Origin: Nocardia asiatica NBRC 100129
GTDB taxonomy: Bacteria > Actinomycetota > Actinomycetes > Mycobacteriales > Mycobacteriaceae
DNA: 64,000 nt
Direction of reading: 5' to 3'
Assembly (NCBI RefSeq): GCF_000308415.1
Contig: NZ_BAFS01000041.1
Coordinates: forward strand, 1 to 64,000
Position numbers and translations under genes: made by a program. Within the stretch, counting starts at the first letter, position 1. Each line of letters starts with the position of its first letter. This document shows positions 8,178 through 16,053 of this stretch, piece after piece. The notes beneath the pieces are model-generated. The model ran no database searches. It was not told the DNA's origin and was given only the letters and a program-made list of their open reading frames with translations.

Positions 8178-9559
8178 CGACGCCAGGAGCCACTCCGCCG
8201 CCCGGCGCCGATCCGCTGGATCCGACGGTCCTGGAATTGCTGCGGGGCAGCGCTCTCGCGCCCATGCTGGACATGCCGGTGAACGACGTCCTGCACAGCA
8301 TGGGTTTACCGCACCTGCCGCAGCTGCCCGCCTTCGTGCAGCTGCCCGAATTGCCACCGCTGCCCGCGATCGATCTCGGCGCGCTCATGCGCCCGCTGAC
8401 CGAGCTGGCCTCCGCGTTCGGCACCGGGCAACTCGGCGCGCCGCCACCCGCGCCAGCACCGGCCGGTGACGTCGCCGCGCCGCCACCCGCGCCCCCGGTC
8501 GACCCGACGCAGTTGCTGCAGAACGTCTCCACCGTCATGCAGACCGTGATGCAGGTCGGCTCGTCCCTGGTACAGACCTTGATGACGGTCTGGCAGGGCA
8601 TGGCGGCGATGGAGGCCGCGAAGAAGGCGGGTGAGGCGCAGACCGACGCGGACAAATTGGCGGCGCAGAGCACGCAGGAGAAGTCGGTGCTCGTCGACGC
8701 GGCGGGCAGTGTCTTCACGGGCGCGGGGCTGATGTCGGCGGTGGTGGCGAAGTTCTCCACCACAATGGCGTTCGCGCCGCTGCTGGCGGCTTCGCCCGGC
8801 GGGCAGGGTTTTCTGGTCGCCTCCGCGATCGAGGCGATGACGGAGGCGCTGGCGATCACGGCCAAGACGAAGGCCGAAATGGTCGGGCACAGCGCGACGA
8901 TGACACAGGCCGGGCAGAAGGTGCCGATCACCAACGCGCCGACGGGTGTGAAGTCGGCCGAGCAGCTCACCCAGCTGATGAGCATGATCACGCCGCTGAT
9001 CAGTACGGCGGGCCAAGTGGCCCAATCGCTGGGTCAGCTCGCGGCGGCGAATCCGTCGCTGCTCGCACCGAAACCGATCGCGGGCCCGGGTGTTCACGGG
9101 GGCACGGGTGAACCGGGTGCGGGCGAGGAAGGCAAGGAAAGCTCGGCCATGGGCGGTTCCGGTGGCGTCGGCGGCGTCGGCGGTGGTGTGGGCGCGATCG
9201 CGGCGGCGGCCACCCCGCTGAACCCGTGGCCTGGCACCCGTGTCGCCGGTGGGTCGCTCGGCGGCATCGGCGCCCCGGCCGCCGGCACCGGCACGGGAAT
9301 GTCGTCGGTGGCGTCCACCACCGCGACGGGCACCGGCGTCGCCGGAACCGGTGGCGGACTCGTGCCGATGGGCGCCGGGGCCGTGGGCGCCGGCCTGGCC
9401 CGCGAAGGTGAATCGACCACGGAGGCGCTGCGCGGCCAGATGGTCACCGGCCAGCACGGCGACGAGGTGGTCGGCCGGATCGAAGGGGTCTCGCTGCCGG
9501 TGGTCGGCGCGGCCGACACGACATCGGAACCACCGCCGGATAAGGAACTCACGCTCTGA
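8174..9559 (+). CDS. EspA/EspE-like ESX substrate
   Basis: The 461-residue protein is translationally coupled to the EspC-like gene. A Pro-rich lead with repeated PxLP turns precedes a long helical region in which W140-Q-G gives a WxG turn inside LMTVWQGMAAMEA. Hydrophobic Ala/Gly/Met-rich helices follow (about 175-240), and the final third is low-complexity Gly/Ala/Thr. This resembles the EspA/EspE class, which pairs with EspC-like proteins and depends on a YbaB-type EspL. It has no classical signal peptide. The fold and partner are inferred from gene order and the WxG turn; the effect after secretion is unknown. Confidence 0.7.
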   Translation: MTTPGATPPPGADPLDPTVLELLRGSALAPMLDMPVNDVLHSMGLPHLPQLPAFVQLPELPPLPAIDLGALMRPLTELASAFGTGQLGAPPPAPAPAGDVAAPPPAPPVDPTQLLQNVSTVMQTVMQVGSSLVQTLMTVWQGMAAMEAAKKAGEAQTDADKLAAQSTQEKSVLVDAAGSVFTGAGLMSAVVAKFSTTMAFAPLLAASPGGQGFLVASAIEAMTEALAITAKTKAEMVGHSATMTQAGQKVPITNAPTGVKSAEQLTQLMSMITPLISTAGQVAQSLGQLAAANPSLLAPKPIAGPGVHGGTGEPGAGEEGKESSAMGGSGGVGGVGGGVGAIAAAATPLNPWPGTRVAGGSLGGIGAPAAGTGTGMSSVASTTATGTGVAGTGGGLVPMGAGAVGAGLAREGESTTEALRGQMVTGQHGDEVVGRIEGVSLPVVGAADTTSEPPPDKELTL

Positions 9560-9591
9560 CGCGGGTGCCGAGCAGTACACAGGAGGGTCTC

Positions 9592-9933
9592 ATGAGTGAC
9601 GCGAGGGGTGACGTGTACGACAGCGTGCAATTCGACGCGGTCACCGCGAGTAAGGCGTCGTCCGGGCTGGACGCGCTGGCCGACCGGTTGGCGGCGGATC
9701 TGCGCTCCGCGGAGGAAGCGTTGACCGTCGTTCCCGCGGGCGGCGACGAGGTCTCCGGCCGGGCCGCGCAGACCGCGAACGACGTGGCGTCGTCGTATCT
9801 GGCCGGCGCGCAGGCCAGCGTGCACGAGATGCGCAAGCTGGCGGCCGCGTTGCGGCTGCACTCGGACCAGTTCGACGGCATGGAGTCCGCGAACACCGCG
9901 GATTTCGACACCACGGGCGGCCGGTCCGCCTGA
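9592..9933 (+). CDS. PE-like protein
   Basis: ATG 9592 is chosen because AGGAGGG lies seven bases upstream; an in-frame GTG at 9565 has no such site. The 113-residue product is all-helical, with GGDEVSGRAAQTANDVASSY and a second helix VHEMRKLAAALRLHSDQF, matching the two-helix PE hairpin including the DEVS turn, although the PE dipeptide itself is missing. PE proteins pair with PPE proteins and leave through ESX systems with EspG help. The next gene is a PPE protein, 43 bases downstream, which supports the call. Confidence 0.75.
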   Translation: MSDARGDVYDSVQFDAVTASKASSGLDALADRLAADLRSAEEALTVVPAGGDEVSGRAAQTANDVASSYLAGAQASVHEMRKLAAALRLHSDQFDGMESANTADFDTTGGRSA

Positions 9934-9976
9934 TCGGCCCGCACGTCGTCGAGCAACCGAAAGGTCGTCCCCAGCA

Positions 9977-10966
9977 ATGATCGAACCACCGCAGCCAGGT
10001 TTCACCGGCGTGGTGTGGACCGCGCGACCGCCCGAGCGGCTCGCGCGCGACCTCACCACGGGGCCGGGCGCCGTGCCGATGGCCGAGGCCGTCGCCGCGT
10101 GGTCGCGCCTGGCCGCGTCGTTCGGCGCCGCTGTGGTCGAGTACGAGAAGGTGCTCGCGGACATGCGCGGCGCCTGGCAGTCGGGACGCAGCGACGAGGT
10201 GATCCACCGCGTCGCCGCACTGCGGGACTGGCTGGTCGACGCCGCCGCTGCGGCGGCGGCCAACGCCGCCCGCTTCCAGGCCCAGGTCACCGCGTACGAG
10301 ATCGCCCGCCTCGCGATGCCGAACACGGCGGATCTCGAAGCCCTCCAGCAGGTTCAGCGGACGCTGCAGTCGATGAGCGGGATGCTCGGTGCGCCGATCC
10401 GGGCGGTCGCGGCACAGACCGATGCCGAGGAGGACATGGCGAAGGCGGTGGCTTCGCGGGTCATGCGGAACTACGAGATGGCCACCGAACCCCTGGCGAT
10501 GCCGTGGCAGCATCAGGAGCCGCCCGTGGTGGCGCCGGAACAGCCGCTGACCGCCGAGCGGACCGCGGCACCGGCCGAGGTCGCGAAATCGGCCGCGGCG
10601 CCGTACGGTGCGGTGCCGATCGGGGTGGTGCCGGTCCCGGCGATGCCGCGGGTGCCCGCCGCGTACCGCGCACCGGTGTACGCCCAGTCCGCCGCGACGT
10701 CCGAAGTCGTGCCGCGCACGACGCCGGTGCCGACGGTGAGCGCGGGCGGTCAGCCCGCACCGCTCGCTCCCGGCGCCATGGGTCCGGCCGGGGCGGCGCA
10801 GGATGCGGCTCGATTCCCGCGCGCGGGCCTCCCGGGCGAGGTGAGCGATCAGATCGGGGCCGAGGGCGAGATCCAGGCGGCGCCCGCGGTGCTCGGCGGC
10901 GCCGAGCCCGCGGCTCGTGCCGTGGCGCAGGCGGAAGCCGCGCCGGAGACGGGAGGCGCGGGGTGA
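9977..10966 (+). CDS. PPE family protein
   Basis: The 329-residue product has P18-P19-E20 inside WTARPPERLARDL and the usual AVAAWSRLAASFG helix start. The WxG region reads W67-Q-S-G, so glycine is displaced by one position from the canonical WxG. The PPE helical domain covers about residues 1-180; the remainder is Ala/Pro-rich and probably disordered, without a repeat-type C-terminal domain. It should dimerise with the upstream PE-like protein and be escorted by the EspG encoded next, whose GTG start overlaps the stop of this gene (GTGA). Secretion through the ESX machine of this locus is inferred. Confidence 0.85.
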   Translation: MIEPPQPGFTGVVWTARPPERLARDLTTGPGAVPMAEAVAAWSRLAASFGAAVVEYEKVLADMRGAWQSGRSDEVIHRVAALRDWLVDAAAAAAANAARFQAQVTAYEIARLAMPNTADLEALQQVQRTLQSMSGMLGAPIRAVAAQTDAEEDMAKAVASRVMRNYEMATEPLAMPWQHQEPPVVAPEQPLTAERTAAPAEVAKSAAAPYGAVPIGVVPVPAMPRVPAAYRAPVYAQSAATSEVVPRTTPVPTVSAGGQPAPLAPGAMGPAGAAQDAARFPRAGLPGEVSDQIGAEGEIQAAPAVLGGAEPAARAVAQAEAAPETGGAG

Positions 10967-11754
10967 CGTCGCTGACCAACGACGCCTTGCTCGTCGTCGC
11001 CGAACGGCTGGGGGTGCAGACGCTGCCGTTGGCGCTGTCGGTCGCACCGCGACAGGATTCGATCGAGGAATACCGTGCCGCCCAGCAGCGCGCGGCAGCC
11101 GATCTGACCGGCCAGGGGGTGCTCGACGCCGAGGGCGAAGTCGAGCCGGAACTGGCCGGTGCGCTGGTCGTGCTGGCGCAGCCGGATCGTGAGCTGGTCG
11201 CCCGCGTCTACACCGAAGACGGTACGCGCCGCTTCTGTCTGGCGCGTCGCGGCGAGCAGCACGCGCTCGCCGTGCGCTCAGGTGACAGTTTCGAGGTCCA
11301 TCCGATCTGGGCCGACGGCTCGGACGCGTCGCTGGCTCGTCCGCTGCTGGCCGCGCTCGGCCCGTGCGAACCCGCCGAGATCACCGGATTCAACGCTCCG
11401 GCAGACGAATTGGCCGATCGGCTGGACGCGGCCGACACATCGAGCGGCTACGCCGACGCGATGTACGCCGTCGGCGTCGGCGAACGCGACGCCGCCGTGC
11501 TCGGTCTCGCGTTCGGCACCTGCCGGGCCTACGCCGAGATCGTGGCCTACTCCCACCAGGACGGGCTGACCAGCCGGGCGCCCGGCGCGGTGGTGGTGTA
11601 CGACACCGGCCGCGGACGCGTCGTCGTCGCTCCCACGGTCGCGCCGGATCAGCAGATCTGGTCGACGGTCACGACGGGCACCGACCACCGGGTGACGCAG
11701 GCGGTCGCCACGTTGCTGGAAGGGCTGCCCGGGGGGAGGTGGCTGCCACCGTAG
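10963..11754 (+). CDS. espG: EspG-family chaperone for the PE/PPE pair
   Basis: The start is the GTG at 10963, which overlaps the PPE stop. The frame is open far upstream, but that part is antisense-like shadow within the PPE gene. The 263-residue product begins VTSLTNDALLVVAERLGVQ and has the EspG-like strands LVARVYTEDGTRRFCLARR and YAEIVAYSHQDGLTSRAPG. A C-terminal VVVYDTGRGRVVVAPT corresponds to the GRY-type strand. It is a cytosolic chaperone that keeps PE/PPE dimers soluble and gives system specificity. It is divergent from the EspG at 6242, so the locus carries two, presumably with different clients. Confidence 0.8.
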   Translation: MTSLTNDALLVVAERLGVQTLPLALSVAPRQDSIEEYRAAQQRAAADLTGQGVLDAEGEVEPELAGALVVLAQPDRELVARVYTEDGTRRFCLARRGEQHALAVRSGDSFEVHPIWADGSDASLARPLLAALGPCEPAEITGFNAPADELADRLDAADTSSGYADAMYAVGVGERDAAVLGLAFGTCRAYAEIVAYSHQDGLTSRAPGAVVVYDTGRGRVVVAPTVAPDQQIWSTVTTGTDHRVTQAVATLLEGLPGGRWLPP

Positions 11755-11844
11755 CTCTCGGGTCGCAAGTAACTCGGTTGCCTCATTGCTCGGTGAGATC
11801 GTCCGGATCTCACCATCACAAGTTCTGACGGAAGGATCAACGAA

Positions 11845-12150
11845 ATGTCTTACACAACTCTCGGCGACGGTTCGGGGCAGACCTACGGTGTCGAAGAAGG
11901 CGGCATCGACAGCGTCGTCAGCCGTATGGAGGACTCGATCTCGACCCTCCGCACCTCGATCAACCAGATCGACGAGTCGGTGCAGGCCGTCGCGCGCGGC
12001 TGGCAGGGGGACGCCCACCGCGAATTCAACACCGCGGCCACCGAGTGGCACGACGAGGTCACCGCGCTCAACGGCAAGCTCGACCGGCTCTCGCAGGCCG
12101 TGACCTCGGGCAAGAACACCATTGTCGGCTCCGACCAGGGTGGTCTGTGA
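11845..12150 (+). CDS. esxB: WXG100 protein (Esx), canonical WQG
   Basis: The 101-residue protein has the family turn W53-Q-G55 (ARGWQGDAHREF) between two helices, the normal length, no Cys and no signal peptide. It starts at ATG 11845 behind a GACGGAAGGA site. WXG100 proteins form antiparallel heterodimers that are the core substrates of ESX machines and also gate the EccC ATPase. The partner is the gene 60 bases downstream. The C-terminal tail (GKNTIVGSDQGGL) has no clear YxxxD/E export motif. The symbol marks the family role only; the pair could equally be named as EsxG/EsxH-like given the PE/PPE/EspG context. Confidence 0.85.
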   Translation: MSYTTLGDGSGQTYGVEEGGIDSVVSRMEDSISTLRTSINQIDESVQAVARGWQGDAHREFNTAATEWHDEVTALNGKLDRLSQAVTSGKNTIVGSDQGGL

Positions 12151-12210
12151 CCCCTGGGCGCTGTTGCCGCCCAGCCGGATCGCCGACCGAACGACCAGAA
12201 GGGAACAACC

Positions 12211-12504
12211 ATGACGATCAAGTACAACTCGCCCGCCATCACCGAGATGGTCGGTGACCTCAACCAGTACGGCTCCAACATGAAGGCGCAGATCGACGAA
12301 CTCAACGGCGCGGCCGCCGCGTTCCGCGAGAACCTGCAGGGTGAGCAGGCGGTCACGAACTTCGACACCGCGCACCGGAACCTGACCACCGAGCTGGAGG
12401 ACACCCTTCAGAAGCTGGACAACCTCGCCGCCAAGGTGGAGAACGCGCTGGGGCGCGCCATCGAGGCCGACGGCAAGGTCGGCGACGGCTTCGCCGCTTT
12501 CTGA
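12211..12504 (+). CDS. esxA: WXG100-like partner with LQG in place of WXG
   Basis: The 97-residue two-helix protein follows the canonical WXG100 gene. Its turn reads L42-Q-G44 (FRENLQGEQAV), so the hallmark tryptophan is leucine. The helices (MVGDLNQYGSNMKAQIDEL and LEDTLQKLDNLAAKVENAL) and length are otherwise typical, and the start has an AGAAGGGAAC ribosome binding site. In known heterodimers one partner can lose the motif without losing pairing, so this is probably a working substrate. A strong terminator hairpin follows the stop. The name reflects pairing, not proven orthology. Confidence 0.8.
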   Translation: MTIKYNSPAITEMVGDLNQYGSNMKAQIDELNGAAAAFRENLQGEQAVTNFDTAHRNLTTELEDTLQKLDNLAAKVENALGRAIEADGKVGDGFAAF

Positions 12505-12524
12505 TCGCCCGCGCGACGGACGAG

Positions 12525-12557
12525 GGCCGGCTGGAACGGTAAGGGTTCCAGCCGGCC
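12525..12557. terminator. Bidirectional terminator between esx pair and eccE
   Basis: A perfect 13-bp inverted repeat (GGCCGGCTGGAAC with its complement) encloses a 7-base loop. It lies between the stops of the converging esxA-like gene and eccE, so it can serve both strands. Confidence 0.8.
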
Positions 12558-12575
12558 GTCTCGTGTGTCCGCCGG

Positions 12576-14363
12576 CTATCGCGCCGCCAGCGACTCGCCG
12601 ATGTAGTGCATCTCGTCCGGTGTGGTGACCATGAGCACTGTCGCGCTTCGCGCGGCCGTGCGCACCGTGATTCGGTTGGGCGCCTGCGGATCCTGGATCA
12701 GCGTGACGTCCGCGTCGACCGACCTGCCGGGGTCGTCGGGCCTGCGCACGTGCACGACCGTCGCGCCGCCCGCGTGCGCGATCGGCGGGATGCCGTCGAA
12801 GACCAGCACCGTCGTGCTCGGATAGGGCGCGGCGGGCGCGGGCGGGGGAGCCGGTGGGTGGTAGCTTGCGCCCGCGGCGCGCGGTGCGATCGAAAGCACA
12901 TGTGGAGCATTGAGATTCACCACCATGGTGTGCCAAGCCTCGGGCCGGGCGGTGTGCACGATGGCATGGGCGCCGAGCGCGGTGGCGCGCAGGATCACCT
13001 GCTGGGCCAGGTCCAGGTTGCCGATCACCTCGAGGTGCCGGGTGCCCTCGCCGATCAGCGGCACCGCGATGCCCTGGCCGCGTTCGTCGGCGCCGATGAG
13101 CTGACCGCAGCCCGCGGTCGGCACCGCGAACCCGGCGAGCGCGGCCAAGGTGCCGCGGTAGGCGATGTCACTGCCCCAGCGGCCCGCGTAACCGATGGGC
13201 AAGGTGTCCAGCAGGATTCGCAGCTGGTTGCCGACCAGCTCGCGCAGGCCGGGCAGCGGCGGCTGCTCCGGCGGCGTGACGGTGTCGAAGCGGACGACGG
13301 CGTTGAGCACCACGGTGTCGGCGAGATCGGCGTGTCGATCGTGGCGGCTCGCGCCCGGCCGCAAGCGCAGCGTCACCGTGGTGGACAGGCTGGGCACCGC
13401 CCAGATGCCGGCCAGGCCGCGCGGGCCGATCATGTCGGCCGCGATCTGGTACTGGGTGAGGTAACGCCCCTGGAACTCCAGCGATTTCGGTGATTCGGCG
13501 AGCTGGTCGACATCGAAGCCATGGGTGAGCCGGCGCACCGCGGTGTTCATCTCGGTGGCGGTCAGCACCGAGGCGGCGATGTCGTGGGCGGCGAGCCGGT
13601 TGGCGACCCGGCGGGTGGCGATGATCGCGGTACGCAGCGCGCCGCTGCTGCCGCCGCCGCGGTTGTCCACCGCCTCGGCGTTGGCCAGCGGATCCATCCG
13701 CAGCACGAGCCAGCAGGTGCGGTACGCGATGGCGGGCAGTGGACCGAGGATGCGGTCGTACAGTTGGGCCGCGACGCCGGTGCCCGCGGTGCGCGCGCCG
13801 GTGCTCACCACGTCGACACCGGCCAGCGTCAGATCGAATTGATCCAGGCAGCGGGCGATTTCGGTGAGCGGGAGCAGTTGGTCGGTGCTGAGCGAGCCGC
13901 GATCGAGCAGCGTCAGCGTGTCCGGCGGCGGGTCGATCCGGAGCATCGTGAGCAGCAGATCGCCGTCCCAGCGCACGCCGTAACCGCCGCCCTCGGCGAG
14001 CGGCACGTCGAGGGCAGGCGCCTGCGCGAGGCGTTCGGCCGCACCCAGGCCGGGGCGGCGGCGGGCGATCGCGCTGCCGACCCGTTCGGCGGGCGTGCGG
14101 CCACCGATCGGGGTCAGACCGGCGAGCCCGGCGACCGCGCCCGCGGCGCAGGCGCCCCAGATCGAGTCGGCGAGCGCGAGGACGATCCACGCGAGGGCGG
14201 CGGCGAGTAATACCACGGGCACGATCACGCGCAGCGGAAAAATGCGGAACAACCAGAATTCCGGATCCCGCAATGTGTCATAGGCCGACCGGCGGGGAAT
14301 TCCCGGCTCCGGCGCATCCGAATTTTCGCTGCCGGTTGGTTCGCCGTTCATCGTCTCGTCCAC
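12576..14363 (-). CDS. eccE: EccE, ESX membrane core component (first locus)
   Basis: The 595-residue product has two adjacent membrane helices near residues 41-85 (FPLRVIVPVVLLAAALAWIV and a second Ala/Gly-rich one), followed by a large domain facing the periplasm or cytoplasm. Family-typical pieces are LPLTEIARCLDQFDLTLAGVDVVS and FAVPTAGCGQLIGADERGQG. EccE is a peripheral subunit of the EccB-C-D-E membrane complex. Strand is unusual: it faces away from all other first-locus core genes except eccA. It ends 71 bases from the esx genes and diverges from eccB across 131 bases, which must hold promoters for both. An alternative start lies at 14351. Confidence 0.88.
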   Translation of the reverse strand: MDETMNGEPTGSENSDAPEPGIPRRSAYDTLRDPEFWLFRIFPLRVIVPVVLLAAALAWIVLALADSIWGACAAGAVAGLAGLTPIGGRTPAERVGSAIARRRPGLGAAERLAQAPALDVPLAEGGGYGVRWDGDLLLTMLRIDPPPDTLTLLDRGSLSTDQLLPLTEIARCLDQFDLTLAGVDVVSTGARTAGTGVAAQLYDRILGPLPAIAYRTCWLVLRMDPLANAEAVDNRGGGSSGALRTAIIATRRVANRLAAHDIAASVLTATEMNTAVRRLTHGFDVDQLAESPKSLEFQGRYLTQYQIAADMIGPRGLAGIWAVPSLSTTVTLRLRPGASRHDRHADLADTVVLNAVVRFDTVTPPEQPPLPGLRELVGNQLRILLDTLPIGYAGRWGSDIAYRGTLAALAGFAVPTAGCGQLIGADERGQGIAVPLIGEGTRHLEVIGNLDLAQQVILRATALGAHAIVHTARPEAWHTMVVNLNAPHVLSIAPRAAGASYHPPAPPPAPAAPYPSTTVLVFDGIPPIAHAGGATVVHVRRPDDPGRSVDADVTLIQDPQAPNRITVRTAARSATVLMVTTPDEMHYIGESLAAR

Positions 14364-14445
14364 AGTTGTTTATCCCTGCCTCGCCTGCATGCGGCCAACA
14401 TTGATCGGCTTCGGATTCCATCGGTTCAGGGCCGTCGTCCGAATT

Positions 14446-14455
14446 ACGGTACCGT
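14446..14455. promoter_or_regulatory. Short palindrome in the eccE/eccB divergent spacer
   Basis: A 10-bp palindrome ACGGTACCGT lies 39 bases before the GTG start of eccB. It could be an operator for the divergent pair, but palindromes this short occur by chance, and no regulator is known to match it. Confidence 0.2.
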
Positions 14456-14494
14456 GTCGAAAGAGATGGTGATCGATAGCTCGATGGAGACCAT

Positions 14495-16003
14495 GTGCCT
14501 GCACAGCTGACCACCCGCGCCCAGGTGAACGGATATCGATTCCTGTTGCGCAGGCTCGATCACGCGCTGGTTCGTCGGGACGTACGCATGCTGCACGATC
14601 CGATGCGTTCCCAGATTCGCTCGCTGCTGGTGGGCGCGGTGCTCGGCGTGCTGGTGGTGGCGGGCGCCGCGATCCTGGCCTTCCTGCGTCCGCAGGGCGC
14701 GATCGGCGATGCCCTGATCGTGTCGGGCAAACAGAGCGGCGCGCTGTACGTGGTGGTGCAGCGCGAGGACGGCGGCAAGACCCTGCACCCCGTGCTGAAC
14801 CTGGCGTCGGCGCGGTTGATCACCGGTACGAACGCCGAGCCGCACGCGGTGAAGGACAGCAAGCTCAACGACCTGCCGCGCGGAGCGCTGCTCGGCATCC
14901 CCGGCGCGCCGAGCGCGTTGCCCGGGTCCGCGCAGGGCGACGATTCGGAGTGGGCACTGTGCGAGACGATCCCGCTGTCCGAGGGCGGTAGCGCCGCCGC
15001 TTCGCCGGGAGCTGTGACGACGGTCGTCGCGGGCGGGCCCGCCCTCTCCGACCGGATCAGCACCGCGGGTGCGGACGAGGCGCTGCTGGTCCGCCGCGAC
15101 AACAAGACCTACCTGGTCTACGACGGCAAACGCGCCGAGGTCGACCCGGCGAATTCGGTGATGAGCAGGGCGTTGGACCTCACCGCGCACCGGCCACGGC
15201 CGGTCGGCACCGGATTGCTCGGCGCGACGAGGCAGGTGCCCGCGCTGACTCCGCCGCAGATACCGCAGGCCGGTGCGCGGGGTCCGGGCCCGCTGGCGGA
15301 CATCCCCGTCGGCGGCGTCATCTCGGTGTCCGGCGTGGGGCGGGAAGGCAATTCCGCGCTGTATGTCGTACTCGCCGACGGCGTGCAGCCGGTGTCGCCG
15401 TTCACCGCACAGGTGATCAGGTACGCCGATTCGCACGGCATGCGGGAGATCGCGACCGTGCCGCCCGACGTGCTGGACCGGGTTCCCGTCGTCCAGCGCT
15501 TGCCGATCGACGACTTCCCGGTGCGCAACCCCGAGATCCTGCCCGCCGAAGACGCGCCCGTCACCTGTGTGGCCTGGGCGAAGTCGCCGGGCACCGCTCC
15601 GGCGCAGCGCGAGGACGACGCGGGCGACGGCCCCGGCGAACGCGCGACGGTCGGCCTGCTGGTCGGCACCCGCCTGCCGGTTCCGGAATCCGCGAAGCCC
15701 GTCGAGCTGTCCACCTCCGATGGCGTCGGCGACCGGGTGGACGCGGTCTACCTGTCACCGGGCTCGGGCGAATATGTCCAAGTGACCGGCATGGAGCCGG
15801 GCAGCCCGCGCCGGGGCAGCCTGTTCTACGTCGCCGACACCGGGGTGCGCTACGGCATTCCGGACGCCGCCGCCGCGAACGTGCTCGGCCTCGGCAACTC
15901 CCCACGCCTCGCGCCGTGGGCGATCATCGGCCAGATGGTGCCCGGCCCTACCCTGTCCGCGCGCGAAGCGCTGGTCGGTCACGATTCGCTGCCCACGCGA
16001 TAG
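14495..16003 (+). CDS. eccB: EccB, ESX membrane core component
   Basis: The 502-residue product starts at GTG 14495. It begins PAQLTTRAQVNGYRFLLRRL, the EccB N-terminal signature, followed by one membrane helix at about residues 48-68 and a large periplasmic part. Downstream blocks such as VYDGKRAEVDPANSVMSRAL and the C-terminal FYVADTGVRYGIPDAAAANVLG are typical of the four-repeat periplasmic EccB fold. EccB links the inner-membrane complex in the periplasm and can have ATP-binding activity in mycobacterial members. It is the only eccB in the window; the second ESX locus has none here. It converges on eccA, with an imperfect hairpin between. Confidence 0.93.
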   Translation: MPAQLTTRAQVNGYRFLLRRLDHALVRRDVRMLHDPMRSQIRSLLVGAVLGVLVVAGAAILAFLRPQGAIGDALIVSGKQSGALYVVVQREDGGKTLHPVLNLASARLITGTNAEPHAVKDSKLNDLPRGALLGIPGAPSALPGSAQGDDSEWALCETIPLSEGGSAAASPGAVTTVVAGGPALSDRISTAGADEALLVRRDNKTYLVYDGKRAEVDPANSVMSRALDLTAHRPRPVGTGLLGATRQVPALTPPQIPQAGARGPGPLADIPVGGVISVSGVGREGNSALYVVLADGVQPVSPFTAQVIRYADSHGMREIATVPPDVLDRVPVVQRLPIDDFPVRNPEILPAEDAPVTCVAWAKSPGTAPAQREDDAGDGPGERATVGLLVGTRLPVPESAKPVELSTSDGVGDRVDAVYLSPGSGEYVQVTGMEPGSPRRGSLFYVADTGVRYGIPDAAAANVLGLGNSPRLAPWAIIGQMVPGPTLSAREALVGHDSLPTR

Positions 16004-16020
16004 ACGTTCGACCGGCCCTG

Positions 16021-16053
16021 GTCCGCCGACCCGACCGCGATCGTCGGCCGGAC
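16021..16053. terminator. Imperfect hairpin between eccB and eccA stops
   Basis: GTCCGCCGAC at 16021-16030 pairs with GTCGGCCGGAC at 16043-16053 with a single-base bulge, around a 12-base loop. It sits in the 50-base gap between converging genes, a normal place for a shared terminator. Confidence 0.5.

Noticed and set aside
9565..9591. Upstream GTG start for the PE-like gene
   Set aside because: It lacks a ribosome binding site and would place AGGAGGG inside the coding sequence, right before a better ATG.
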